From contig JAFQFA010000010.1 of the NCBI GenBank assembly GCA_017398725.1, positions 32,315 to 96,314 of the forward strand: 64,000 bases of DNA, in the 5' to 3' direction. Each line of letters starts with the position of its first letter. The stretch's first letter is position 1. The notes beneath the pieces were generated by a model. That model was given only the letters and a program-made list of their open reading frames with translations, searched no databases and was not told the origin of the DNA. Origin of the DNA: Oscillospiraceae bacterium. Lineage in GTDB: Bacteria; Bacillota; Clostridia; Oscillospirales; Oscillospiraceae. The translations under genes were made by a program, and so were the position numbers. Positions 12,313 through 20,018 of this stretch are shown here, piece after piece.

Positions 12313-13449
12313 TTATCTGTGGCAATACACCCGTTCTTTTTCGGTTCTGCCCGGGGCTTCCGGTATTTCGGCAAACAAACCGTAAAGGTCACCGCAGCGA
12401 TCCTCCAATTGCTGATAATCCTCCGTTCGGATCTCACCGGCGTTGATAAATGCGCCGCATTTTCTGGCTTGTTTCAAAAGCTCCCGCCCGGTGTCATTAA
12501 AAGCCAAGACCCGGGTATATGGCACAGGTGCTTCCAGTATTTCCCGGGTAATACCCAAAAAGCCGCACATCACCATCCGGTCCAGCCGGGTGCGGGTATA
12601 CCGCTTGGATTTGGTGGCACTTAAGATGCCATCCAGCGAGGCTTCGGTTCGGGCGGCGTGCATTAGTTTTCTCCACAAACCTTCCGAACCGTAGGGGAGG
12701 GCTTCGAAATCCCCATCTGTCATTGTACGCAGGCGGGCAAGAATGGCGTTCTCGCCAAAGGCGAGGGAATGAACGGCGGCATCCTGAAAGCGGGGGATTG
12801 CAGGTGTTGGTATATAGTTATGCCAATCCAAGCCCTGTTGGATCAATGCTCTGAGGGCAGTGGCAGAGGGCTCTTTGGGATCTGCTTGCAGGTCATGGTA
12901 ACTCCCGTTTCTGGTAATCGGCAGGGGCTGCATCTTGCTGCCTTGCTGCAAAATGGCTTTGCAGTATTCCACAGCCAGTATATTATTCGGCTTTTCTAAA
13001 ATATTGGAATCCATACCCATAGCGGTCAGAGCAGCCTGTCGTGCGGCAGGGAAGGAAAGTCCTTGATCCAGCTGAAGCCGCAAGGCAGATTTGAATTCTT
13101 CGGACAAAAGTGCTTTTGCAATGCCCGCCAGATGATCGGTGTCCGCATCTTCTGCACCGAAGCACAGTACATCACAAAAAGAAGACAGGATCTGCACGCC
13201 TTTGGCAGCAAAACCCTCCGCTGAGGACAAGGCGGCAGTAACAGGCAGTTCCAGTACCAAATCTGCGCCGCATCGAACCGCGGCCTCCGCCCGGGTCATT
13301 TTGTCAAAAATTGCCGGGTGACCTCTTTGCACAAAATTTCCGCTCATCAGACAAACTACGGCCAAGTTTTCTTGCTTGAGATAGTCGATTTGTTTTTGAT
13401 GCCCTAAATGCAGGGGGTTATATTCGCAAATAATGCCTGCTGCAACCAA
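12313..13449 (-). CDS. tmcAL: tRNA(Met) cytidine acetate ligase
   Basis: 378 residues. TmcAL (YlbM/DUF795) activates acetate with ATP to acetylate C34 of elongator tRNA-Met. The N-terminal nucleotidyltransferase fold is marked by GIICEYNPLHLGH (the HxGH nucleotide-binding motif) and by MSGNFVQRGHPAIFDK. An ITRNGSYHD motif lies further in, and a helical C-terminal domain follows. It is divergent from ackA, which interconverts acetate and acetyl-phosphate; the shared substrate is suggestive but may be chance. Its final codons face the peptide transporter terminator. Confidence 0.92.
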   Translation of the reverse strand: MVAAGIICEYNPLHLGHQKQIDYLKQENLAVVCLMSGNFVQRGHPAIFDKMTRAEAAVRCGADLVLELPVTAALSSAEGFAAKGVQILSSFCDVLCFGAEDADTDHLAGIAKALLSEEFKSALRLQLDQGLSFPAARQAALTAMGMDSNILEKPNNILAVEYCKAILQQGSKMQPLPITRNGSYHDLQADPKEPSATALRALIQQGLDWHNYIPTPAIPRFQDAAVHSLAFGENAILARLRTMTDGDFEALPYGSEGLWRKLMHAARTEASLDGILSATKSKRYTRTRLDRMVMCGFLGITREILEAPVPYTRVLAFNDTGRELLKQARKCGAFINAGEIRTEDYQQLEDRCGDLYGLFAEIPEAPGRTEKERVYCHR

Positions 13450-13488
13450 AAAAACACCGCCTTTTTGAAAAAATTTCCCATTGGGGGG

Positions 13489-13517
13489 TTGAGAAATTTG
13501 GAAAGATATTATAGAAT
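13489..13517 (+). promoter_or_regulatory. Promoter of ackA
   Basis: TTGAGA, 17-bp spacer, TAGAAT (five of six matches). It lies about 70 bases before the acetate kinase start, in the gap to the divergent tmcAL gene. Confidence 0.6.
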
Positions 13518-13583
13518 AGACCCAGCTATGGCTATATTACCATAAATAACAAGAAAATCAATGTCTATTAGGAGGAACCCCCA

Positions 13584-14777
13584 ATGAATGTTTTGGTTAT
13601 CAATGCCGGCAGCTCTTCCCTCAAGTATCAGCTGATGAACCCCGAGACCGGCGACGTTTCCGCTAAGGGCCTGTGTGAGCGTATCGGCATCGACGGCCGT
13701 CTGACCCACAAGACCGCTGACAAGAAGGTGGAGAAGGAAATCCCGATGCCCACCCATGCCGAGGCAATCAAGGCTGTCATGGACATCCTTGTTGATGCTA
13801 ACGATGGTGTGATTAAGTCCGTTGAAGAGATCGACGCTGTCGGTCACCGTGTTGTCCACGGCGGCATGGAGTTCTCCGATTCCTGCATCATCAACGAGGA
13901 AGTGATCGCCGGCATCAAGAAGTGCATCCCTCTGGGCCCCCTGCACAACCCCGCCAATCTGCTGGGTATCGAGGCTTGCCAGAAGGCTATGCCCACCACC
14001 CCTCAGGTTGCTGTGTTCGACACCGCGTTCCATATGACCATGCCCGCTAAGGCTTACCGTTACGCCATCCCCACCGAGTACTACGAGAACGACTCCATCC
14101 GTCGTTACGGCTTCCACGGCACCTCCCATAAGTACGTCGCTCGCCGTGCAGCTGCGCTGACCGGCAAGACCGAGTTCAAGATGGTCAACTGCCATCTGGG
14201 CAACGGCTCCTCCATGTCCGCTATTAAGGACGGCAAGAGCGTTGACACCACCATGGGCCTGTCTCCTTTGGCTGGCGTGCCTATGGGCACCCGTTCCGGC
14301 GACATCGACGCCTGCATCGTGCAGTTTATCTGCAATAAGTACGGCATGAGCGTTGACGAAGCTCTGAATGTACTGAACAAGAAGTCCGGCGTTCTGGGCC
14401 TGTCCGACGGCAAGTCCTCCGACTTCCGTGATCTGGAGGCTGGTGCTGCCGAGGGTAACGAGGCTTGTAAGCTGGCTCTGGAGAAGTTCTACTATGAGGT
14501 TGCCAAGTATGTTGGCGCTTACGCCGCTGCGCTGAACGGCATCGATGTGCTGACCTTCACCGCCGGTGTTGGCGAGAACGGCATCACCACCCGTAAGGCA
14601 GTCTGTGAGTACCTGAGCTTCATGGGCGTCAAGATCGACGACGAGAAGAACAACGTTCGCGGCAAGGAGACCCTGATCTCCACTCCCGATTCTGCTGTTC
14701 AGGTTTGGGTCATCCCCACCAACGAAGAGCTGATGATCGCACAGGATACCGCTGAGCTGGTCAACGCAGCTAAGTAA
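13584..14777 (+). CDS. ackA: Acetate kinase
   Basis: 397 residues, the normal family length. It converts acetyl-phosphate and ADP to acetate and ATP, a main energy-yielding step in anaerobic fermentation. Visible motifs are VINAGSSSLKYQL at the start, GHRVVHGG, the HLGNG phosphate loop region, DTTMGLSPLAGVPMGTRSGD, and GVGENG near the end. Strong AGGAGG ribosome-binding site. The gene is monocistronic, between its own promoter and a terminator. No pta gene is in the window. Codon use is highly biased, as in the binding-protein gene. Confidence 0.98.
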   Translation: MNVLVINAGSSSLKYQLMNPETGDVSAKGLCERIGIDGRLTHKTADKKVEKEIPMPTHAEAIKAVMDILVDANDGVIKSVEEIDAVGHRVVHGGMEFSDSCIINEEVIAGIKKCIPLGPLHNPANLLGIEACQKAMPTTPQVAVFDTAFHMTMPAKAYRYAIPTEYYENDSIRRYGFHGTSHKYVARRAAALTGKTEFKMVNCHLGNGSSMSAIKDGKSVDTTMGLSPLAGVPMGTRSGDIDACIVQFICNKYGMSVDEALNVLNKKSGVLGLSDGKSSDFRDLEAGAAEGNEACKLALEKFYYEVAKYVGAYAAALNGIDVLTFTAGVGENGITTRKAVCEYLSFMGVKIDDEKNNVRGKETLISTPDSAVQVWVIPTNEELMIAQDTAELVNAAK

Positions 14778-14788
14778 TTATAAAATTC

Positions 14789-14821
14789 AAGAGGCGCACT
14801 CTGTGGAGGGCGCCTCTTTCC
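14789..14821 (+). terminator. Terminator after ackA
   Basis: Stem AGAGGCGC/GCGCCTCT with a loop of about 12 bases, then TTTC. The T run is short, so partial read-through into pepT is possible. Confidence 0.7.
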
Positions 14822-14840
14822 CTTAAACGGAGGAGTGAAT

Positions 14841-16046
14841 ATGGAATCTGTATCCCAGCGCTTTTTGCGCTATGTAAGCTTCGATACCCAATCGGATGAA
14901 TTTTCTGAAACCTGTCCGTCTACTGCTAAGCAGCTTGCTTTGGGAAGGGCCTTGGTGGAGGAAATGCAATCCATGGGGATCGAGGATGCCACCATGGATG
15001 AAAACGGCTATGTTTACGGCACGGTTCCCGGCGACCCGGCATTGCCCACCATTGGTTTGATTGCTCATATGGATACCGCTCCGGATTGCAGCGGCGCAGA
15101 TATTAAAGCAAGTACTGTGCTGTATGAAGGCGGTGATATCCTGCTGAATCCGGAAAAGGGAATCACCATGCATAGCAAGGAATACGAAAGCCTTGCAAAT
15201 CATGTGGGTAAGCACTTGATTGTTACCGACGGTACCACACTGCTTGGTGCGGATAATAAGGCCGGTATTGCTGAGATTCTTACTGCCGCGCAGACCCTTT
15301 TAAACGCCAATGAAAAGCATGCCACCTTGAAAATTGGCTTTACCCCCGACGAGGAGATCGGCAGAGGAGCGGATCTTTTTAATGTGACTGGCTTTGGCGC
15401 GGATTACGCCTATACGGTGGATGGTGGCGCGCTGGGCGAATTGGAGTATGAAAACTTTAATGCTGCCGGCGCGAAAGTGGTGTTCCATGGCCTGAATATT
15501 CACCCCGGTTCAGCCAAGAACAAAATGGTCAATTCTCAGTATATCGCCATGGAGTATCAGGCACTGCTGCCGGTCCATCAGCGGCCGGAAGCTACGGAAG
15601 GGTATGAGGGATTTATCCACCTGACGGATATGGAAGGCTGCGAGGAGACTTCTACCTTGCGCTATATTATCCGGGATCACGATATGGAGAAATTTCTGCA
15701 GAAAAAGGCAATTTTGCAATCTGCTGCGGATTATCTCAATACGAAGTACGGTGCCGGAACCGTAGAACTGGCAGTGAAGGATAGCTACTTCAATATGCGG
15801 GAGAAAATCGAGCCCTGCATGTATATTATTGACCGGGCTGCCAAGGCTATGAAAGCGGTCGGTATTCAGCCCAAGGCAGTACCCATCCGTGGCGGTACTG
15901 ACGGCGCACGGCTGTCCTTTATGGGATTGCCTTGCCCCAATCTGTGTACCGGCGGCGAAAATTTCCACGGTCGGTTTGAGTACATTCCCGTGGAAGATAT
16001 GGAAGCTGTGGTTAATTTGCTGGTGCGTATTCTCACCGATTTCTAA
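14841..16046 (+). CDS. pepT: Peptidase T (tripeptide aminopeptidase)
   Basis: 401 residues, M20 metallopeptidase. It removes the N-terminal residue from tripeptides in the cytoplasm. Metal and catalytic motifs are visible: GLIAHMDTAPD (zinc His and catalytic Asp), LLGADNKAGIAE (bridging Asp), TPDEEIGRGAD (catalytic Glu pair), and the late IRGGTDGARLSFMG and GGENFHGRFEY segments. The ATG at 14841 has GGAGG seven bases upstream; the in-frame GTG at 14835 is too close to that site. The role fits the peptide transporter 4 kb upstream. Confidence 0.95.
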   Translation: MESVSQRFLRYVSFDTQSDEFSETCPSTAKQLALGRALVEEMQSMGIEDATMDENGYVYGTVPGDPALPTIGLIAHMDTAPDCSGADIKASTVLYEGGDILLNPEKGITMHSKEYESLANHVGKHLIVTDGTTLLGADNKAGIAEILTAAQTLLNANEKHATLKIGFTPDEEIGRGADLFNVTGFGADYAYTVDGGALGELEYENFNAAGAKVVFHGLNIHPGSAKNKMVNSQYIAMEYQALLPVHQRPEATEGYEGFIHLTDMEGCEETSTLRYIIRDHDMEKFLQKKAILQSAADYLNTKYGAGTVELAVKDSYFNMREKIEPCMYIIDRAAKAMKAVGIQPKAVPIRGGTDGARLSFMGLPCPNLCTGGENFHGRFEYIPVEDMEAVVNLLVRILTDF

Positions 16047-16048
16047 AA

Positions 16049-16141
16049 AATGGGAGGGGCGATGCCCCTCCCATTGTCATTGCGAGCCCAAACAGGGCGT
16101 GGCAATCTCAGATATAGTAGGGGAGGGTCTTGACCCTCCCT
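16049..16141. repeat. Triple palindromic intergenic element between convergent genes
   Basis: Three hairpins in 93 bases: a perfect 12-bp stem AATGGGAGGGGC/GCCCCTCCCATT with a GAT loop (16049-16075); an imperfect REP-like palindrome from CATTGCGAGCC to GTGGCAATC (16079-16108); and a perfect 9-bp stem GGGAGGGTC/GACCCTCCC with a TT loop (16121-16140). It sits between the ends of pepT and lplA. The middle unit resembles repetitive extragenic palindromes that recur in many bacterial genomes. The outer two can act as terminators for the flanking genes. Confidence 0.65.
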
Positions 16142-16144
16142 GAT

Positions 16145-17131
16145 TTACAGGTCTTGTTGCTCCAACAGGTTGCACAGATCCAGCGCTACGGCTTCGTCTG
16201 CTACGCCTGACCGGATTCCGCTGCAAAGGGCTTCCAAATTGAATTTGCAGCTTTTGAGGTGTTCGGCTACTGTGTCCGCCAAAGCCCAATCCATGGAATC
16301 GGAGTACACCTGTGCCGCTGTTACATGACCGGATTCCACTTGCAGCTGCAGCTGAATCCAACCCCAATCAAACTTAGCTTCGCAGGAAAAGCTAAAGGGC
16401 AGCCGGGGGCCGTAGAGCCAATCCCAAGAGGAAAGTTCCTTTGCGGTTGCCTCGATAACCCCCTTAGCCTCCCCGGACAGTACAAATTCGGAGTAGGGGA
16501 GTCCGTAAACTTTGGTGAAGGCACAGGCCATATGCCGGCGCAGGTCATCACAGGTCAGTTCCGGTACAAATTCCGACAGATTTGCCACTCTGGATCGGAC
16601 AGATGCAACGCCCTTAGCTTCCAGTTTTGCTTTCGGCGGGGTCAGATAACGGGATAGCTTTTCCATATCAGCACTGACTAAAAGGGTGCCGTGATGGTAT
16701 GCGTGGCCGTTCCGGTGGAAGAAGGCGTTGCCGGAGAATTTGCGGCCTTCCACTAAAAGGTCGTTTCTGCCGGATTTTTCTGCCTTGAGTCCCAGATCTG
16801 CCAACGCGGTTTGAATCACGGATAGCTGTCGATCTACATCATAGTCTTCGTCGTTGACTAAAAAGGTAAAGTTCAAATTCCCGAGATCGTGGAACACGGC
16901 ACCGCCACCGGACAGTCTGCGGGCCATTTTGCCGTCCTCCTGTTCCAATAAGGTGGTGCGGCACTCTGCCCAAGCATTCTGATTGCGGCCGATGACCACG
17001 GTGTTCTTGTTTTGCCAAAGGTACAAAATACAGTCACCGGGCGTTAAAGCATCCATTAGATACTTTTCCAAAGCGATATTGCGGTACGGATCTGTATCAT
17101 GGCTTTCGTAAATATACAGTTGACGAATCAT
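16145..17131 (-). CDS. lplA: Lipoate-protein ligase A
   Basis: 328 residues. It activates free lipoate with ATP and attaches it to the lysine of lipoyl domains. The N-terminal biotin/lipoate ligase fold shows RRLSGGGAVFHDLGNLNF, the NDLLVEGRKFSGNAF segment with the catalytic lysine, and HHGTLLVS. A C-terminal accessory domain (about 245-328) is present, as in full-length LplA. It is divergent from the deoR gene and next to an E2 gene with three lipoyl domains, its obvious target. A TATAAT lies upstream on the minus strand (17160-17165) with only a weak -35. The window shows no lipoate synthesis genes, so the cell may scavenge lipoate. Confidence 0.93.
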   Translation of the reverse strand: MIRQLYIYESHDTDPYRNIALEKYLMDALTPGDCILYLWQNKNTVVIGRNQNAWAECRTTLLEQEDGKMARRLSGGGAVFHDLGNLNFTFLVNDEDYDVDRQLSVIQTALADLGLKAEKSGRNDLLVEGRKFSGNAFFHRNGHAYHHGTLLVSADMEKLSRYLTPPKAKLEAKGVASVRSRVANLSEFVPELTCDDLRRHMACAFTKVYGLPYSEFVLSGEAKGVIEATAKELSSWDWLYGPRLPFSFSCEAKFDWGWIQLQLQVESGHVTAAQVYSDSMDWALADTVAEHLKSCKFNLEALCSGIRSGVADEAVALDLCNLLEQQDL

Positions 17132-17210
17132 TGCCTAGCCCTCTTTTGTTTCAATTTTGATTATAATACCATATTTTCAACAAATTGAAAAGAGAAATTA
17201 AAAAATGTGA

Positions 17211-17240
17211 TTGACAATTTATAATAAATGGTGTTATATT
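17211..17240 (+). promoter_or_regulatory. Promoter of the DeoR-family gene
   Basis: TTGACA, 18-bp spacer, TATATT. It is immediately followed by the TGTTATA/TATAACA inverted repeat. Confidence 0.75.
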
Positions 17241-17266
17241 TGTTATACATTATCCAACTTATAACA
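17232..17266. promoter_or_regulatory. Candidate DeoR operator
   Basis: A perfect 7-bp inverted repeat, TGTTATA (17241-17247) and TATAACA (17260-17266), with 12 bases between. A further direct copy of TGTTATA at 17232-17238 overlaps the -10. The position just after the -10 is right for autorepression. The same half-sites recur in the promoter of the E2/E1 operon (18102-18125). Confidence 0.6.
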
Positions 17267-17279
17267 TTTGGGGGCTGCT

Positions 17280-18029
17280 ATGTATAACATCAGACAGGAG
17301 CAAATGCGCGATTTTATCGAGCGCAAGAATGTAGTAACCATTAAAGAATTGCAGGAATTGTTTCCCAATGTGTCCTTAATGACTGTTCACAGAGATCTGG
17401 ATATGCTGGAGCAGACCGGCGCCGTCGTGAAGTTTCGGGGGGGCGCAAAATCTGTCCGCCATACCGTTGATCCGGAGTTTACCGTCCGCATGCAGGAGAA
17501 TAATACCGGAAAATTGACCATTGCAAAGAAGGCGTTGGAGTTGATCCAGCCCCATACATCCTTGTTTTTGGATGCCAGTACCACAAACCTTTTCTTGGCG
17601 CGTAATCTGCCGGATATCAATTTGAATATCTTCACCACCGGCCCCAGTATTGCTGTGGAATTGTGCCGGCTGCATAACCCGGTCGTTACCATGTGCTGCG
17701 GCACGATTAATCGGAAAAACCTTGCGGTTTCAGGGCAAAACACACTGGAAATGCTGGAAAATATCAATATTGATATGGCATTTATCGGCGTGTCCGGCTG
17801 CTCTGCGGAGGCGGGCTTTACCTGCGGCACCGAGGCGGATATGCTGGTCAAACGCATGATGATCCGCAAAGCCCGTACCAGCGTGGTGATGTGCAGCCAT
17901 GAAAAATTCAGCAGCCTTATGCCCTACACTTTTGCAACGCTGCCGGATGTGGATTATTTGATTACGGATTCTCACTTGCCGGAAGGCTTTGCGAAGGCGG
18001 CCAAAGATGCTGCGGTGCGTGTACTGTAA
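17280..18029 (+). CDS. DeoR-family transcriptional regulator
   Basis: 249 residues. An N-terminal winged helix-turn-helix (about 1-57) carries the DeoR signature ending LMTVHRDLDMLEQTGAV. A C-terminal DeoR sensor domain of the sugar-phosphate-isomerase fold follows. DeoR proteins usually sense phosphorylated metabolites and repress neighbouring operons. It lies between divergent lplA and the E2/E1 operon, so it probably controls the lipoate-dependent dehydrogenase. The ATG at 17280 is chosen; it has only a GGGGG stretch as ribosome-binding site. Its inducer cannot be told from sequence. Confidence 0.9.
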   Translation: MYNIRQEQMRDFIERKNVVTIKELQELFPNVSLMTVHRDLDMLEQTGAVVKFRGGAKSVRHTVDPEFTVRMQENNTGKLTIAKKALELIQPHTSLFLDASTTNLFLARNLPDINLNIFTTGPSIAVELCRLHNPVVTMCCGTINRKNLAVSGQNTLEMLENINIDMAFIGVSGCSAEAGFTCGTEADMLVKRMMIRKARTSVVMCSHEKFSSLMPYTFATLPDVDYLITDSHLPEGFAKAAKDAAVRVL

Positions 18030-18036
18030 ACGATAT

Positions 18037-18069
18037 TACGCCGGTCGGAGTCGACCGGCGTACTTTTTT
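18037..18069 (+). terminator. Terminator after the DeoR gene
   Basis: Perfect 11-bp stem TACGCCGGTCG/CGACCGGCGTA with a GAGT loop, then CTTTTTT. Confidence 0.9.
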
Positions 18070-18081
18070 GTAAATTCCCTA

Positions 18082-18110
18082 TTGACGGGATTGTTATGAT
18101 AAGTTATAAT
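18082..18110 (+). promoter_or_regulatory. Promoter of the E2/E1 operon
   Basis: TTGACG, 17-bp spacer, perfect TATAAT, ending 33 bases before the E2 start codon. The -10 lies inside the candidate operator. Confidence 0.8.
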
Positions 18111-18125
18111 TAACAAGCTATAACA
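18092..18125. promoter_or_regulatory. Candidate DeoR operator in the E2/E1 promoter
   Basis: Half-sites AGTTATA (18102-18108) and TATAACA (18119-18125) are inverted with 10 bases between them. An extra TGTTATG (18092-18098) lies upstream. They match the half-sites at the deoR promoter, with a spacing two bases shorter. Confidence 0.5.
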
Positions 18126-18143
18126 AACATAGGAGGAACGATC

Positions 18144-20000
18144 ATGGCAAATGCTGTTATCATGCCCAAGGCCGGTATTACGGTGGAAAGCTGTATTATG
18201 GGTCAGTGGCAGAAAAAAGTCGGCGACCAAGTGAAGGTTGGCGACATCCTGTTTACTTACGAGACCGACAAGGCTTCTTTCGAGTGTGAGTCCACCGCAG
18301 AGGGCACTCTGCTGGAGATCTTCTTTGAAGAGGGCGACGAAGTACCTTGCTTGGTAAATGTCTGTGCTGTGGGTAATCCCGGTGAAGATTGCTCTGCACT
18401 GAAGGGCGGAAGCGGTGCCCCCGCTGCGGAAGCTGCACCTGCTGCCGCACCTGCCGCTGCCGCACCCGCTGCTGCGCCTGCTGCCGCTGCCACCAACGCC
18501 AAGGGTGTGCTGATGCCCAAGGCCGGTATTACCGTGGAAAGCTGCATCATCGGCCAGTGGATGAAGAATGTTGGCGATCAGGTGAAGGTCGGCGATGTTC
18601 TGTTTACTTACGAAACCGATAAGGCTTCCTTCGAGTGTGAGTCCACCGCAGAGGGCACTCTGCTGGATATCTTCTACGAAGAGGGCGACGAAGTTCCCTG
18701 CTTGGTGAATGTCTGCGCTGTGGGTAACCCCGGTGATCCCACCGAGTGCCTGAAGGGCATCGGCGGCACCCCTGCTCCCGCAGCGGAAGCTGCACCTGCC
18801 GCTGCACCTGCTGCAGAGGCTGCGCCTGCTGCCGGCGGCGTGGAAACAGTGATTATGCCCAAGGCTGGTATCACCGTGGAAAGCTGCATCATCGGCCAGT
18901 GGCTGAAGAATGTTGGCGATCAGGTGAAGGTCGGCGATGTTCTGTTTACTTACGAGACGGATAAGGCTTCCTTCGAGTGCGAGTCCACTGCCGAAGGCAC
19001 CATTCTGGAGATCCTGTGTCAGGAAGGCGACGAAGTGCCCTGTCTGGATCCTGTTTGCAAGGTCGGCGTAGCCGGCGGTGTGGCCGCTGCTGCAACCGGC
19101 GCTGCTGTTTCTCCCAGAGCCAAGAAGCTGGCTGCTTCCGCCGGTGTGGATGCTGCGCAGGCTACCGGTACCGGTCCTAACGGCCGGATCATTGAGCGGG
19201 ATGTGCAGACCTTGATTGCCAACCAGCCCGCACAGGCGCCTGCTGTGGCGGCTGCTCCTGTGGCTGTCGCTGCCGCACCTGTGGCTGCCGCACCTGCTGC
19301 CGAGGCAGAGTACAAGGATGTGAAGTTCAGCGGTATCCGCCGCGCGATCTCCAAGTCCATGCATCAGAGCCTGTCCACCATGGCACAGCTGACCCATAAC
19401 ACCAGCTTCGATGCTACCGCGATCTTGGCCTACAGAAAGATGCTCAAGGCTGCCGGCGAAGAGTATGCCGGTATCACACTGGGCGATATCATCCTGTATG
19501 CTGTTTCCCGTACGCTGAAGAACCACCCCGACCTGAACGCCCACATGCTGGACGATAACTCCATCCGTCTGTTCACGCCTGTCCATCTGGGTGTGGCTGT
19601 GGATACGCCCAGAGGTCTGATGGTTCCCACCATCCGCAATGCGGATAAGATGAGCCTGTTGGAGATCTCCAAGGCTGTTAAGGAACTGGCCGCTGAGTGC
19701 CGTACCGGCGCGATCAGCCCTGATAAGCTCTCCGGCGCAACCTTCACCGTATCCAATCTGGGTAGCATGGGCGTGGAATCCTTCACACCTGTCATCAACC
19801 CGCCCCAGACCGGCATTTTGGGTGTGGACTGCACCATCGACCGGGTTCGTAAGGGCAAGGACGGCTCTATCGAGATCTACCCCGCTATGGGCTTGAGCCT
19901 TACCTACGACCACCGCGCTGTGGACGGCACTCCCGCTGCCCGCTTCCAGAAGGAACTGGGTCAGAATCTGGAGAACTTCACCGCCCTGCTTGCTAAGTAA
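18144..20000 (+). CDS. 2-oxoacid dehydrogenase complex E2 with three lipoyl domains
   Basis: 618 residues. Three lipoyl domains (about 3-80, 121-198, 236-310) carry the lipoylated lysine in ETDKA at residues 43, 160 and 274. They are joined by Ala/Pro linkers. A peripheral-subunit-binding domain (about 323-357, SPRAKKLAASAGVD then TGTGPNGRII) and a catalytic acyltransferase domain (about 390-618) with DHRAVDG (His590, Asp594) follow. It transfers an acyl group from lipoyl to CoA. The lipoyl domains are nearly identical even in DNA, so the duplication is recent or kept uniform by conversion. Each carries four cysteines at matching positions, unusual for this domain. The start follows AGGAGG. 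The substrate (pyruvate, acetoin or a branched-chain acid) is unresolved. Confidence 0.92.
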   Translation: MANAVIMPKAGITVESCIMGQWQKKVGDQVKVGDILFTYETDKASFECESTAEGTLLEIFFEEGDEVPCLVNVCAVGNPGEDCSALKGGSGAPAAEAAPAAAPAAAAPAAAPAAAATNAKGVLMPKAGITVESCIIGQWMKNVGDQVKVGDVLFTYETDKASFECESTAEGTLLDIFYEEGDEVPCLVNVCAVGNPGDPTECLKGIGGTPAPAAEAAPAAAPAAEAAPAAGGVETVIMPKAGITVESCIIGQWLKNVGDQVKVGDVLFTYETDKASFECESTAEGTILEILCQEGDEVPCLDPVCKVGVAGGVAAAATGAAVSPRAKKLAASAGVDAAQATGTGPNGRIIERDVQTLIANQPAQAPAVAAAPVAVAAAPVAAAPAAEAEYKDVKFSGIRRAISKSMHQSLSTMAQLTHNTSFDATAILAYRKMLKAAGEEYAGITLGDIILYAVSRTLKNHPDLNAHMLDDNSIRLFTPVHLGVAVDTPRGLMVPTIRNADKMSLLEISKAVKELAAECRTGAISPDKLSGATFTVSNLGSMGVESFTPVINPPQTGILGVDCTIDRVRKGKDGSIEIYPAMGLSLTYDHRAVDGTPAARFQKELGQNLENFTALLAK

Positions 20001-20018
20001 TTAAAGGAGGATATAGAA

